Shown here: positions 16,401-27,421 of the stretch, piece by piece
How positions within the stretch are numbered: position 1 is the stretch's first letter
How the letters are laid out: every line of letters starts with the position of its first letter
Assembly: GCA_025362195.1 (NCBI GenBank)
Contig: JANYHV010000308.1
Coordinates: 1 to 32,243, forward strand
Source: Fimbriiglobus sp.
GTDB lineage: Bacteria > Planctomycetota > Planctomycetia > Gemmatales > Gemmataceae
DNA: 32,243 nucleotides
Reading direction: 5' to 3'
Program-made: the position numbers and the translations under genes
Notes under the pieces: model-generated
The model's input: only the letters and a program-made list of their open reading frames with translations
The model's database searches: none
Told to the model about the DNA's origin: nothing

Positions 16401-19400
16401 ATGACCACCCCGACCCGCTACCGCGACTTGCGCCGCCCGCGCGTCGCCGCCGCCCGCGCGGCGGTCGCGGCCCTGCGCGCCGAGGCCGCCGCCCGCCAGG
16501 CGGTTCTGCTGGCCGGGCCGAACCCGGACGCCGGCGAACTGGCCGCGGCCGCCCAGGCGCTCGCCGGCCTCGACGCGCGGCTCGCCCCACTGGCGCGGGA
16601 AGCCGACGCCCTGGCCGCCGCCGACTGGACCGTGGCCGACCCGACTTTCGAGTTGGTCGCGCGGCTCCGCGTCTGGGAGGGCGGGCCGGCCCTCGCGCCC
16701 GAGGTCGAGGGCGACCCCGTGCGCCTGGCCCTGGGCGAACCGCCGGGCCTCACGCCGGCGGCGCGCGGCTGGCTCGCCGGACTCGCGCGGACGCCGGGCG
16801 ACCCGCCGGGCGACCTCCTCGACCAGGCCCGGGCGGCGACCGGCGGGGACGCGGCGGCCGTCGAAGAACTCGTGTTCGCCGGCTTCCGCGCGTGGATCGG
16901 CCGCGGCCGCCCGTACCCGTTCGAGGACGTGGCCGTTTTGCTGCCGGCCCGCCTGGAAACCCTGTTCGACGCGACGCCGCGGGGCGAAGTGTTGTCGCTC
17001 CGGGTGCTGCCCGACGAGGCGTCGATCCTCCGGGACAACCCGACCGTGGCCGCCGCGGAAGCCGCCGCACTGACGCGGTTCTGGGCGGACGCGAAGCCGG
17101 CGTCGCCCCCGCCGGCGGCGTTCCCGGCCTCCTGGCTCGACGCCGCCGAAGGGCGGGTCGCCTGGGAGGTGTTCGCCGCCGCCGTCGGCCCGCGCCGCGC
17201 CGCCTGGCTCGTCGCCTCGTTCCCGCCGACCCTCGCCGGCGGAGACGCGGTCGTCGCCGTCGCCGCCGACCCCGGCCCGCCCCTGTCGAACCGCGTCTCG
17301 GGGCTGCCGGCGGTTCTGGCGGTGTTCGCCGTCGATCGGGCCGGCGCGACGCGCGAGGTCGGTCGCCTGACGCGGTCGGCCGCACTCCCGCCCGGCCCGA
17401 TCCCGGTGCCCTTGCCCGGGGCGAGCGTGGCGGAGATCACCGAGAGCTGGTGGGGGGACTTCGGGAAGGCGAAAGACCTCGGCCTGGCCGGCGAGTTCCT
17501 CCTCCCCGCCGGGCTGACGCGGGAGACGATCGAGGCCCTGTACGTCGTCGGCGTCGGGGACGAGGCCCCGGGGCCGCACGTCCGCGCGCTGGCCGACGCC
17601 GGCGACCTCGGGTTCCTCCGGCCCGGGGCGGCGACGAACAGCGTCCGGGGTGCCCAGGCGGCCGAACTCGCCCGCGACCCCGAGACCTGGCGGGTCGTCG
17701 CCGCGCGGCGGCTCACGGGGGTGAGTGCCATCGACGCGGGGCAACGGGACGCCGTCCGGGCACTGGTCGGGTCGGGGGCGGCCGTGCCGTTCGTCCCCGG
17801 GTCTTCGGCCGACCTCGCGGACTCGCGGACGTTCGTCCGCGCCCTCTGGCCGGCCCTCTGGGGCCACCACCTCCGCGACATCTGGGGCATCGGCGACGCG
17901 GCGCACGCGGTCGGGCTGTGGGCGAGCGAACACCTCGCCCCCGAAGGACCACTCTTGCCCGTGCGGGTCGCCGACCAGCCCTACGGCCTGTTGCCCGCGA
18001 CCTCCCTCGCGGCGTGGCGGCCGGCCGACGCCTCGCCCGAGGCGGGCCTGGAAGTCGAAATGGTCCGCCGGCTCGGCCCCCTCCGCGACGCCTGGCGGGA
18101 CGCCGCCCGCGCGCGGGGCACCGCCGTGGGGGCGGACGCCGGCAAGTTCCTCGACCTGCTCGGCCGGGACGGGGTCACGTCCCGGTACGTCGCCCGGCAG
18201 TTCCTGCCGACGAAGGTGTTATCGCTGCTCCACCCCGCCGCGCCGGCCGCCGCCATTGAAGACCTGGCCAAGCGCGCCTACGACCGGGCGAGCCGGGTCT
18301 ACGACCGCCCCCCGGTGCGCTTCCACTTCCCTTCGGGCGACCCGCGCCGCCTGCGCCTGCCCCTGATTGCGGCGACCCGCCGGCCGTTCCGGGACGGCAC
18401 CGGACCGGTCAAGATCGGCGAGGCCCTCGACAAGCTCGCCGGCGGCCTGAGCGCGTCGAACTTCTATCAGGAACTGTTGGACTTCGTCGTCCCCGACAGT
18501 TTGCTGATCCGCCTGATGTTCGAGTCGTCGGTCTTGACGCAGGCGTGGTACGTGCAATCGGTCACCAACGACCCCACGCCCCTTCTGGACGACCCAATCT
18601 GGGCCGCGGCCGAATCGGTCGTCGAGCGGACTCGCAAGGGCTTCGCCGGCGCGCTGGCGGCCGGCACGGGGTCGCCGGCGATGAACCGGCTGTGGAAAGT
18701 CGTCTTCGAGGCCCACCGGGAGATCGCCCGCGAACTCGACGACGCGTCGGGCGGCCGCCTGGAAAAGGTCGCCGACCCGTTCCGACCCGGGAAGGTCGTC
18801 GCCACCATGCGGGTTCCGCCCGAGCGGCTGGCGCGGTGGGAGCGGGCGCTGCGGGCGACCCTGGACGCGGCCTCGCACCGCCTCGACCCGTGGGCCGTCG
18901 GGGTCGCGTACCGGCGGCTCGCGGGCACGGTCGGGGGCAGCCGCGGGCGGCACCGGCTCGGGGTGTACGGGTGGGTGGACGGGCCGTTCCTGGGCACGCC
19001 CGGGCCGACCCCGGCCGGGTTGCTGCACGCGCCGTCGCACCCCCAGGCGGTGACGGCGGCGATCCTCCGCGACAAGTTCCTCTCGTCGGCCGCCGACGCG
19101 GACCCGGCCCGGCCGCGGAACCTGTGGGAGATGACGGTCGATTCGCGGCGGGCGCGGGCGGCCCGCCACCTCGCCGAGGACGCCGCCCTCGGCGTCCACC
19201 TGATGGAGTCCGTCGGCCGGCAGGTCGAGGGCGTGTTGGGCACCTTCCAGGCCGTCGAGGCGGTTCGTCTGCTCGTGCCGATGGCGGCCGACCGGCCGGA
19301 CCGCCACGCCGTTTGCCAGGGGCTGGCGGCGCTGGCCGCGCTCCGCACCGGCACCGCCCCGGGGCTACCCCTGGACCCGGCGAAGGTCGCGGCCCTCCGC

Positions 19401-21038
19401 GCGGGGCTGTCGGCCGCGCAGAAGGACGCGCTCGACGGGATCGACGCGGCCCTGGACGCCTACGGCGACTTGCTAGTCGCGGACGCCGTCCACGCGGTCG
19501 TCACGGGCCACCCCGACCTGGCGTCGCAGATCATGGACGCGGCCGCGGGGCTGGGCCGCCCGCCGACGTTCGAGTCGCTCGACACGCCCCCGTCCGGGTA
19601 CATCCTCTCGACGACCGTGCTCAGTGCGGTCCCGGCCGTGGCCCCGGCCGGCGCGGCCGACGCCGACGCCCACCCGTGCCGGATCGCCGAGCCGTCGCTG
19701 GCCGCGTACCTCGACCGCCAGTTCGCCGCCGAGGCCGACCGTACCTGGACGATCCGGTACACCGCCGCCGGGCCGGTCGAAACAATTGACGCGGTGTCGA
19801 TCGCCGTCCTCGGGCTGACGCCGGCGGAAGCGGCCCTGACCTCGCCCGAGTTGATCGGCGCGGCGATGGTCGCCCTCCGCGGCGGGGTCCGCCTGTTGGA
19901 GGCGACCCCGCCGCCGGGCGACGGCGTGGCCCGGACGATGTGGGCCGACCTCGGGGGCCAGCCGACCACGGCCCGGGTGCTGACCGGGGCCGGCCCGGCG
20001 GCCCCCGGCGGGGCCGCGCTCGACGCCGCCGCCCGGGCCGACCTGGGCGACCGCTTCACCCTCTTGCGAACGGCGTGCGAAAAGGTCGCGGCCGACCTGC
20101 GCGTCCCCGGTGCCCCGCGGCCGGCCGCGCTCCGCCGCGCGCTGCGGTTCGGCGTCGCCCCGGCCCTGGACCCGGCCGACCAGGGGGCGTACTTCCGGGC
20201 CGTCTTCGGCGACCCGGCGGCGGTGCCGGCCGCGGACGGGCCGCTGCTCGACCGGCTGGCCCTGGCCGCCGCGGGGTCGCTCGCCGGGCGTCTCGAGAAA
20301 GTGCCGGCGGCCCCGCCGCGGCCCGTCCCCGACCTCGCCCGGGCGATCGCCGAATTGACCACGGCCGACGGCAAGCTCAGCGTCCTGACGACCTGGGACA
20401 CCGGTCAACTCCTGGCGGTCACGGGCCTCCGGGCGGAGGCCGAAGCCCCGGCCCTCGACCGCGACTGGCTGCCCGTCGTCGCGGCCGTCCGCCCCGGCGT
20501 CGCCCGGCTGGAGGCGCTGCAACTCGCGGGGCGGCACCTGCGGACGCACACCCCGTTGCGGCCGTTCTCGAACGCCGCCGACCCGGGCGACCCGTGGCGG
20601 GCGGGGGCCGTCGGCCGCAACCGGGCGGCCCGCGACGGCGGGGCCTTCAAGCCCGCCCGGTTCGAGACGCCCGCGCTCGTGGCGGCCTACGGCGAGGCCG
20701 GCGTCTGGCAGTCCGCCCGCGTGGCCGTCGGCCTGATCGACGAGTTCGGCGAGCACGTGCCGATGGAGCACCGGACCGGGTACGCCGCGTTCGGGTTCAA
20801 CGCCCCGGCGGCCCGCCCGCCGCAGGCGATCCTGTTGGCCGTGCCCGGGGTCCCCCGGACGCTCCTGGACGAAGAGGCGGTCCAGGCGATCGTCGCCGAG
20901 ACGCGGGCCTTGGCCCACGCCCGGGCCGCCCGCCCCGAGGACCTGGGCCCGTACCAGTTGCTCGCGCCCAACCTGTGGTTCCGGGCGACCGGGCTGGACC
21001 GGGTCCGCCTGGACGCCGGCAGTCAGTTCACGCCGTAA
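16401..21038 (+). CDS. Giant uncharacterised cassette protein, 1545 aa
   Basis: The longest gene of the window. Its ATG follows the stop of the 918-aa gene after one base. The first ~80 residues are an Ala/Arg-rich helix, likely coiled. A recognisable block sits at about 515-540 (GPLLPVRVADQPYGLLPATS), preceded by LWGHHLRDIWGIGDAAHAVGLW. This 'DQPYGLLP' phrase marks orphan large proteins found beside the 519-aa and 918-aa types elsewhere (recalled, not searched). Further helical and mixed regions follow, with a C-terminal part containing AAFGFNAPAARPPQAILLAVPG. No signal peptide, transmembrane helix or catalytic triad is apparent. The partner is probably the 918-aa product, given the coupled starts. 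Function unknown; a structural scaffold is one possibility. Confidence 0.75.
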   Translation: MTTPTRYRDLRRPRVAAARAAVAALRAEAAARQAVLLAGPNPDAGELAAAAQALAGLDARLAPLAREADALAAADWTVADPTFELVARLRVWEGGPALAPEVEGDPVRLALGEPPGLTPAARGWLAGLARTPGDPPGDLLDQARAATGGDAAAVEELVFAGFRAWIGRGRPYPFEDVAVLLPARLETLFDATPRGEVLSLRVLPDEASILRDNPTVAAAEAAALTRFWADAKPASPPPAAFPASWLDAAEGRVAWEVFAAAVGPRRAAWLVASFPPTLAGGDAVVAVAADPGPPLSNRVSGLPAVLAVFAVDRAGATREVGRLTRSAALPPGPIPVPLPGASVAEITESWWGDFGKAKDLGLAGEFLLPAGLTRETIEALYVVGVGDEAPGPHVRALADAGDLGFLRPGAATNSVRGAQAAELARDPETWRVVAARRLTGVSAIDAGQRDAVRALVGSGAAVPFVPGSSADLADSRTFVRALWPALWGHHLRDIWGIGDAAHAVGLWASEHLAPEGPLLPVRVADQPYGLLPATSLAAWRPADASPEAGLEVEMVRRLGPLRDAWRDAARARGTAVGADAGKFLDLLGRDGVTSRYVARQFLPTKVLSLLHPAAPAAAIEDLAKRAYDRASRVYDRPPVRFHFPSGDPRRLRLPLIAATRRPFRDGTGPVKIGEALDKLAGGLSASNFYQELLDFVVPDSLLIRLMFESSVLTQAWYVQSVTNDPTPLLDDPIWAAAESVVERTRKGFAGALAAGTGSPAMNRLWKVVFEAHREIARELDDASGGRLEKVADPFRPGKVVATMRVPPERLARWERALRATLDAASHRLDPWAVGVAYRRLAGTVGGSRGRHRLGVYGWVDGPFLGTPGPTPAGLLHAPSHPQAVTAAILRDKFLSSAADADPARPRNLWEMTVDSRRARAARHLAEDAALGVHLMESVGRQVEGVLGTFQAVEAVRLLVPMAADRPDRHAVCQGLAALAALRTGTAPGLPLDPAKVAALRAGLSAAQKDALDGIDAALDAYGDLLVADAVHAVVTGHPDLASQIMDAAAGLGRPPTFESLDTPPSGYILSTTVLSAVPAVAPAGAADADAHPCRIAEPSLAAYLDRQFAAEADRTWTIRYTAAGPVETIDAVSIAVLGLTPAEAALTSPELIGAAMVALRGGVRLLEATPPPGDGVARTMWADLGGQPTTARVLTGAGPAAPGGAALDAAARADLGDRFTLLRTACEKVAADLRVPGAPRPAALRRALRFGVAPALDPADQGAYFRAVFGDPAAVPAADGPLLDRLALAAAGSLAGRLEKVPAAPPRPVPDLARAIAELTTADGKLSVLTTWDTGQLLAVTGLRAEAEAPALDRDWLPVVAAVRPGVARLEALQLAGRHLRTHTPLRPFSNAADPGDPWRAGAVGRNRAARDGGAFKPARFETPALVAAYGEAGVWQSARVAVGLIDEFGEHVPMEHRTGYAAFGFNAPAARPPQAILLAVPGVPRTLLDEEAVQAIVAETRALAHARAARPEDLGPYQLLAPNLWFRATGLDRVRLDAGSQFTP

Positions 21039-21064
21039 CCGCACCCCCGATCCGAGGTGGAACG

Positions 21065-22624
21065 ATGACCCGGTACGACGCCTACGCGCGGCTGGAACCC
21101 CGGCCCGGCGACCGCGACCTGCAGCGCGGCTTCGAGGCCGCGGTCCACGACCCGTGTTGGTTCCTCGCCCGCCAGTGGCAGATGGGGGAACACCAGGGGG
21201 AGAACGCTTCGACGCCGCTCGTCGTGAACTACCGGCTCGACGCCGCCCGCATCGGCGCGCCGGCCGGCTGGGCGGGGTTCGACCCGACCCTGTCCCCCGC
21301 CGAGGCGGCCGTCGAGGCGGAGCGGGACGACTGGTGGACGATGGGCCGCCGCGTCGAGGCCGGGCAGCGGGTCGGGGACTCCGCCCGGGCCGATGCCCGG
21401 GCCGCGGCCGCCGACCCGCGCGCCCGCTTCCAGTCCCCCCCGCCCCCCTACGGACGGTTCGCCGGCCGGCCGGACGGTCTTGCCCTCTGGCACCTCCGGA
21501 CGGCCCTCGGCCTGACGCCGGCGGACTTCGGCCCCGACGCCCCGCCCGCCGACCGGCCGGCGGCGTGGCAGCCCGACCGCCTCGTGTACGACCAGGATTA
21601 CCCGGTCGGCGGCGCGACCCTGAGCGTCCGCGACCACCGGGGCGACGCCCTCGACTGGTACTCGGCCGACGCCTCGGCGGACTTCACCCCGGACGAGGTC
21701 GGCGCACCGCGGGCCGTCCTGCCCGCCCCCCTGGAGTACCCGGGCGCGCCGAACCCGCGGTGGTGGCAGATCGAGGACCACGCCACCGATGTCGGCGGCT
21801 ACCCCCCGGACCCGGCCCACTTCCCGACGATGCTCTTGATCGACCTGATCTCGTCCCACGGCGACGACTGGTTCCTCGTCCCGGTCTCGGCCCGGGCCGG
21901 GCGGGCCGTCGTCCTCGCCGACGTGTCCGTGACGGACTCGTTCGGCCGCACCTTCCGGCAATCCGACCCGGGCGGCGAGGGGCTGCGGCCGCCGGCCGAC
22001 TGGCACCTGTTCCGTTGCCGCGGCGCGGCCCCCGGGGCACTGGTCCTCTGGAACGTCGCCGAACTGCCGCTCGAAGGGCCGGTCCTGGAGCGCGTGCAGT
22101 TCGGCACCGACGAGGCCGCGAACCTGCTCTGGGCGGTCGAGCGGGTCGTCGGCGGCCGCGAGTTCGCGGCCCGCGAGGTGCCCCCGGTCGATCCGGTCGC
22201 CCACCCCGCGTACCCGCCCGCGGCCGCGTCCGGCGACGCCACGCGGGAGCGGCGGTGGGCTTACGTTCCCGGCGAGAGTGCGCCCCCCGGGTGGCACCCC
22301 TACGCCCTCGACGAGGCGGCCGCGGGCGACCGCTCGTTCGTCCAGCACCGGCTCGTCGATTACTCGCGGCAGGTCGCCTTCGCCGCGCCGAAGCCGGCCG
22401 CCGAAGTCCTCCGGGCCGGCCCCCCGGAGTCGCCCGCCCTGCACCGCCTCGCCCCGGCCGCGGTCCCGTCCGGCGGCGTCGAAATCGAGCGGCGGCGGGT
22501 GCTCGCCCGGGACTGCCTCGGCAACCCGTTCCTGTGGACGCAGAAGCAGCGCCGGCCCCTCCGCGCCCCGCCGGCCCGCACCCTCCGGTACGACGGCGTG
22601 GCCGAAACGGCCGACCCCGAGTGA
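21065..22624 (+). CDS. Uncharacterised cassette protein, 519 aa
   Basis: ATG 21065 has GAGGTGG about 5 bases upstream; the frame stays open further left, but only through the 1545-aa gene. The N-terminus is diagnostic of its group: RDLQRGFEAAVHDPCWFLAR then QWQMGEHQGENASTPL at residues ~18-52. A second motif, GAPNPRWWQIEDHATDVGGY, lies at about 227-246, followed by LLIDLISSHGDDWFLVPV and VTDSFGRTF. The rest has scattered Trp/Tyr and Pro-rich loops. These phrases recur in orphan proteins co-encoded with large 'PYGLLP' proteins (recalled). No signal peptide or membrane segment. It lies 26 bases after the giant and 27 bases before the 30-codon stump. Function unknown. Confidence 0.75.
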   Translation: MTRYDAYARLEPRPGDRDLQRGFEAAVHDPCWFLARQWQMGEHQGENASTPLVVNYRLDAARIGAPAGWAGFDPTLSPAEAAVEAERDDWWTMGRRVEAGQRVGDSARADARAAAADPRARFQSPPPPYGRFAGRPDGLALWHLRTALGLTPADFGPDAPPADRPAAWQPDRLVYDQDYPVGGATLSVRDHRGDALDWYSADASADFTPDEVGAPRAVLPAPLEYPGAPNPRWWQIEDHATDVGGYPPDPAHFPTMLLIDLISSHGDDWFLVPVSARAGRAVVLADVSVTDSFGRTFRQSDPGGEGLRPPADWHLFRCRGAAPGALVLWNVAELPLEGPVLERVQFGTDEAANLLWAVERVVGGREFAAREVPPVDPVAHPAYPPAAASGDATRERRWAYVPGESAPPGWHPYALDEAAAGDRSFVQHRLVDYSRQVAFAAPKPAAEVLRAGPPESPALHRLAPAAVPSGGVEIERRRVLARDCLGNPFLWTQKQRRPLRAPPARTLRYDGVAETADPE

Positions 22625-22651
22625 CCCCCGCCCCCAGCCCAGGAGTCCACC

Positions 22652-22744
22652 GTGCCCAGTCCCCGCGACGTCCGCCTCGACGCGTTCTTCGAGGCCAGCG
22701 GGCGAGTTCGGATGGGAGTTTTTATTAAATTGACACGCGGGTGA
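22652..22744 (+). pseudogene. 30-codon apparent gene stump after the 519-aa gene
   Basis: AGGAG (22641-22645) sits 6 bases before GTG 22652, a normal start in this cassette. The frame encodes MPSPRDVRLDAFFEASG, with GC-rich codons like its neighbours, then RVRMGVFIKLTRG and a TGA at 22742-22744. From about 22711 the base composition turns abruptly AT-rich (a run of TTTTTATTAAATTGACA). The start looks real and the ending looks accidental, so I read it as the 5' end of a further cassette gene whose rest was replaced by other DNA. A genuine 30-aa peptide cannot be excluded. Confidence 0.5.
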
Positions 22745-22758
22745 AACCCTGTTGAAAT
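22730..22758 (+). promoter_or_regulatory. Candidate promoter for the tyrosinase pair
   Basis: A perfect TTGACA (22730-22735), a 17-base spacer, and TGAAAT (22753-22758, four of six bases of TATAAT). It lies in the short AT-rich junction upstream of the MelC1-like gene, so the pair may be transcribed independently of the cassette. Initiation would be near 22765, which favours the ATG at 22821. Confidence 0.45.
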
Positions 22759-22820
22759 TCGATCGTGCCGGCATCGGCCCGATTGCCCTGCCGGACTATT
22801 CTCCCCAGAGGATTGCCGAA

Positions 22821-23243
22821 ATGGACCGAAAAGACCTGGCCGCGGCCGCCGACCCGGCGGTCATGGGCCGCTACCTCGCGGGCCTCCCGCACGGCGGGCA
22901 CGCCCACGCGGTGCCCTCGGAGAGCGTCCGCGCCGACGACTACTCGGGGCACCAGATCGTCGTCAAATCGACCTACGAAGTGAGCATCGACGGGACCGTT
23001 TTGCCGCTACACTTGAGCATCGCCAACGACGGGACCGTCCACTGCCACAGTCTGCCGAACTACACCTCCGGCTCGCTGATGGACGTGCTCCGCCGGTTGA
23101 TCGACGCCTTCCCGAACGACTTCCCCCCCGGCGGCCCGAAGGGCGGCGGGGCGGGCGGCACGCCCGGGGGCGGGCACGGCGGGCACGGCGGACACGGCAC
23201 GGGCGGTACGACTCCCTCGGGCACCACCGGCGGGGGGAAGTGA
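22821..23243 (+). CDS. MelC1-like tyrosinase helper (caddie) protein, 140 aa
   Basis: Residues ~51-97 read TYEVSIDGTVLPLHLSIAND, then VHCHSLPNYTSGSLMDVL. This matches the 'YEV-x-IDG-x-L-x-V' core and following histidine/tyrosine stretch of MelC1 (tyrosinase co-factor) proteins, which deliver copper to apo-tyrosinase and dissociate afterwards. The N-terminal part has HGGHAHAV (24-31), and the tail has GGGHGGHGGHG, potential copper-holding histidines. There is no signal peptide with this start, unlike Streptomyces MelC1. ATG 22821 follows AGAGGA at about 9 bases and lies downstream of the candidate promoter; a TTG at 22752 would add 23 residues. The gene ends one base before the tyrosinase ATG, consistent with a helper/enzyme pair. 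Homology is inferred from pattern. Confidence 0.65.
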   Translation: MDRKDLAAAADPAVMGRYLAGLPHGGHAHAVPSESVRADDYSGHQIVVKSTYEVSIDGTVLPLHLSIANDGTVHCHSLPNYTSGSLMDVLRRLIDAFPNDFPPGGPKGGGAGGTPGGGHGGHGGHGTGGTTPSGTTGGGK

Positions 23244-23244
23244 C

Positions 23245-24237
23245 ATGGCCGTAACGCGGACCAACGTCCTGCTCGACCTCGCCGCCCGGGACGCCTTCCT
23301 GCGCGGGGTGATGCTGCTCAAGAACGAAACCTCGGCGGTGACGACGGCCGCCTTCGGCATCCCCGGCCCGCCGACCCCCATCCGGGCGTACGACTTGTTC
23401 GTGATCTGGCACCACACGGCCATGACCACGATGACGCCGAACCCGGACGGCACGAACCCGAACGGCCGGAACGCCGCGCACCGCGGGCCGATCTTCCTCC
23501 CCTGGCACCGCGTCTTCCTGTTGTTCTTCGAGCAGAACCTGCAGCGGGTCTTGGGCGACCCGAACTTCGGCCTGCCGTACTGGGACTGGTCGGCGGACGG
23601 GACGGCCCCCCCGGCCTTGCAGCCGAACAGCCCGATCTGGTCGCCGGACTGGCTCGGCGGCGGCGGTAACCCGGTCTCGACCGGCCGGTTCGCGTTCAAC
23701 CCCGCCGACCCCGCCGGCTTCCGGGTGCGCCTGGAGTCCGGCCCGTCCGGGAAGCTCCGCCAGGTGAACCTGGGCCTGTGGCGGGCGTTCGGTGCCTCCG
23801 CGGCTTCGCTGCCCAACGTCGCCGAAGTCGGGTTGTTGTTCGACCTGTTCGACTCGTCCCTCGACGCCGCCAGCGCGTTCCCGTGGGACGCCGCCTGCAC
23901 CGGGTTGTCCAACCGGCTGGAGGGGACCGCCCCCGGCGGCACGAACCTGCACAACCAGGTCCACCGGTGGGTCGGCGGGGCCATGCTCCCGCAGTCGTCC
24001 CCGAACGACCCGGTCTTCTTCCTGCACCACTGCAACGTCGATCGCATCTGGCAGGGCTGGCTGAACCGCCACGGGCCGGTCTACCAGCCGGACATGGCCG
24101 CCCCCGGAGGCCCGGTCGGCCACCGGATTCACGACCCGATTCTGTCGCCGTTCCTGCCCGGTCTGCCCGGGCCGACTCCCGCGATGACCCTCGACGTTTC
24201 CGCCGCGTACACGTACGACGTGGTCCCGCCGCCGTAA
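23245..24237 (+). CDS. Tyrosinase family type 3 copper protein, 330 aa
   Basis: CuA ligands: H56/H57 (IWHHT), H79 (AAHRGP) and H88 (LPWHR). CuB ligands: H236 and H240 (NLHNQVH) and H262 in FFLHHCNVDRIW. The H79-H88 spacing of 9 and the H236-H262 spacing of 26 equal those of Streptomyces tyrosinase. The protein should bind two coppers and oxidise phenols to quinones with oxygen, or act as a catechol oxidase; substrate preference cannot be read from sequence. The PYWDW motif (111-115) is present. No signal peptide or Tat motif, so it may act in the cytoplasm or travel with other proteins. It lacks a long C-terminal lid domain. The start follows the helper stop by one base. Confidence 0.93.
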   Translation: MAVTRTNVLLDLAARDAFLRGVMLLKNETSAVTTAAFGIPGPPTPIRAYDLFVIWHHTAMTTMTPNPDGTNPNGRNAAHRGPIFLPWHRVFLLFFEQNLQRVLGDPNFGLPYWDWSADGTAPPALQPNSPIWSPDWLGGGGNPVSTGRFAFNPADPAGFRVRLESGPSGKLRQVNLGLWRAFGASAASLPNVAEVGLLFDLFDSSLDAASAFPWDAACTGLSNRLEGTAPGGTNLHNQVHRWVGGAMLPQSSPNDPVFFLHHCNVDRIWQGWLNRHGPVYQPDMAAPGGPVGHRIHDPILSPFLPGLPGPTPAMTLDVSAAYTYDVVPPP

Positions 24238-24614
24238 GCTCGACGGCTTGCGAGTGCGCGCCGGTGGGCCGCCGAAACCCGTCGGGCCGCTCCGAACCGT
24301 AACCCCGAGGAACTCGTGTTGCCCGGCCGCCCGGGCACGCGGTTCCGGAACCTGATGGCGCGGCGTCGAGCGGTCATTTTCGCCCCCGCGTTCGCCGCCG
24401 GTCTCGACCGGCCAACCGAGAGCGTCGTCGGTCGGGTCCGGGGTGCGATCGGTACTCCGGACCGATTTTACGGCCACGACTCCCGTTCGGTGCATAACAA
24501 CTCCTCGGGCGGGGCCGTTCACGTCGGCCGGGTACGCGACTTGCTGCACCGTGCTCGCACGCGAACTTCCGCCGGTCCCGGCGAACGATTCATCGACCCA
24601 GGGAGTCACTCGTC
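24238..24614. other. Gene-free stretch upstream of clpB
   Basis: 377 bases. It contains a hairpin TGCCCGG-CCGC-CCGGGCA (24320-24337), possibly terminating the tyrosinase transcript although no T run follows. It also has an inverted repeat GGTCCGG/CCGGACC (24435-24441 and 24457-24463) about 150 bases before clpB. No CIRCE element is visible. A 102-codon frame starting at GTG 24316 with a GAGGA site is Arg-rich and overlaps clpB; I do not accept it as a gene. clpB's promoter must be here, but I cannot place it. Confidence 0.5.
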
Positions 24615-27233
<2,619 letters not shown>

Positions 27234-27309
27234 ACGCCGCCATAGCGGTGGGCGCGGACGCGAATCCGCTGTACTTCCGCGGCACGCGGGGATTGGCCGG
27301 GTGAGGGGA

Positions 27310-27321
27310 CTACAGCTGTAG
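27310..27321. promoter_or_regulatory. 12-bp perfect palindrome near the island promoter
   Basis: CTACAGCTGTAG is a perfect palindrome lying 18 bases upstream of the -35 of the candidate island promoter. It could be a regulator site controlling the defence-like gene, or chance. Only symmetry and position are seen. Confidence 0.25.
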
Positions 27322-27339
27322 GGGTTGCAGCGGGGGTCC

Positions 27340-27368
27340 TTGACTTGTGGTGCCCAAACTTTTAGAAC
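27340..27368 (+). promoter_or_regulatory. Candidate promoter for the defence-like gene
   Basis: TTGACT (27340-27345), a 17-base spacer and TAGAAC (27363-27368). Five of six and four of six bases match the sigma-70 consensus. Transcription would start near 27375, about 47 bases before ATG 27422. It lies inside the AT-rich island, so the gene may carry its own promoter. Confidence 0.45.
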
Positions 27369-27421
27369 TGCCTCGCGCGATTCTCCGATGCGGTACACCC
27401 ATGTAATTGTGAATAACTAGC

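Noticed and set aside
7963-22744. Contractile injection system or prophage tail
   Set aside because: No sheath, tube, baseplate, spike or terminase protein is recognisable; only the cargo-like proteins resemble those found near such systems.
23136-23243. Gly-His repeat at the end of the helper gene as a CRISPR or microsatellite
   Set aside because: It is a short in-frame run of GGH codons, explained by the protein.
24435-24463. Inverted repeat as a CIRCE heat-shock operator for clpB
   Set aside because: The sequence GGTCCGG/CCGGACC does not match TTAGCACTC-N9-GAGTGCTAA.
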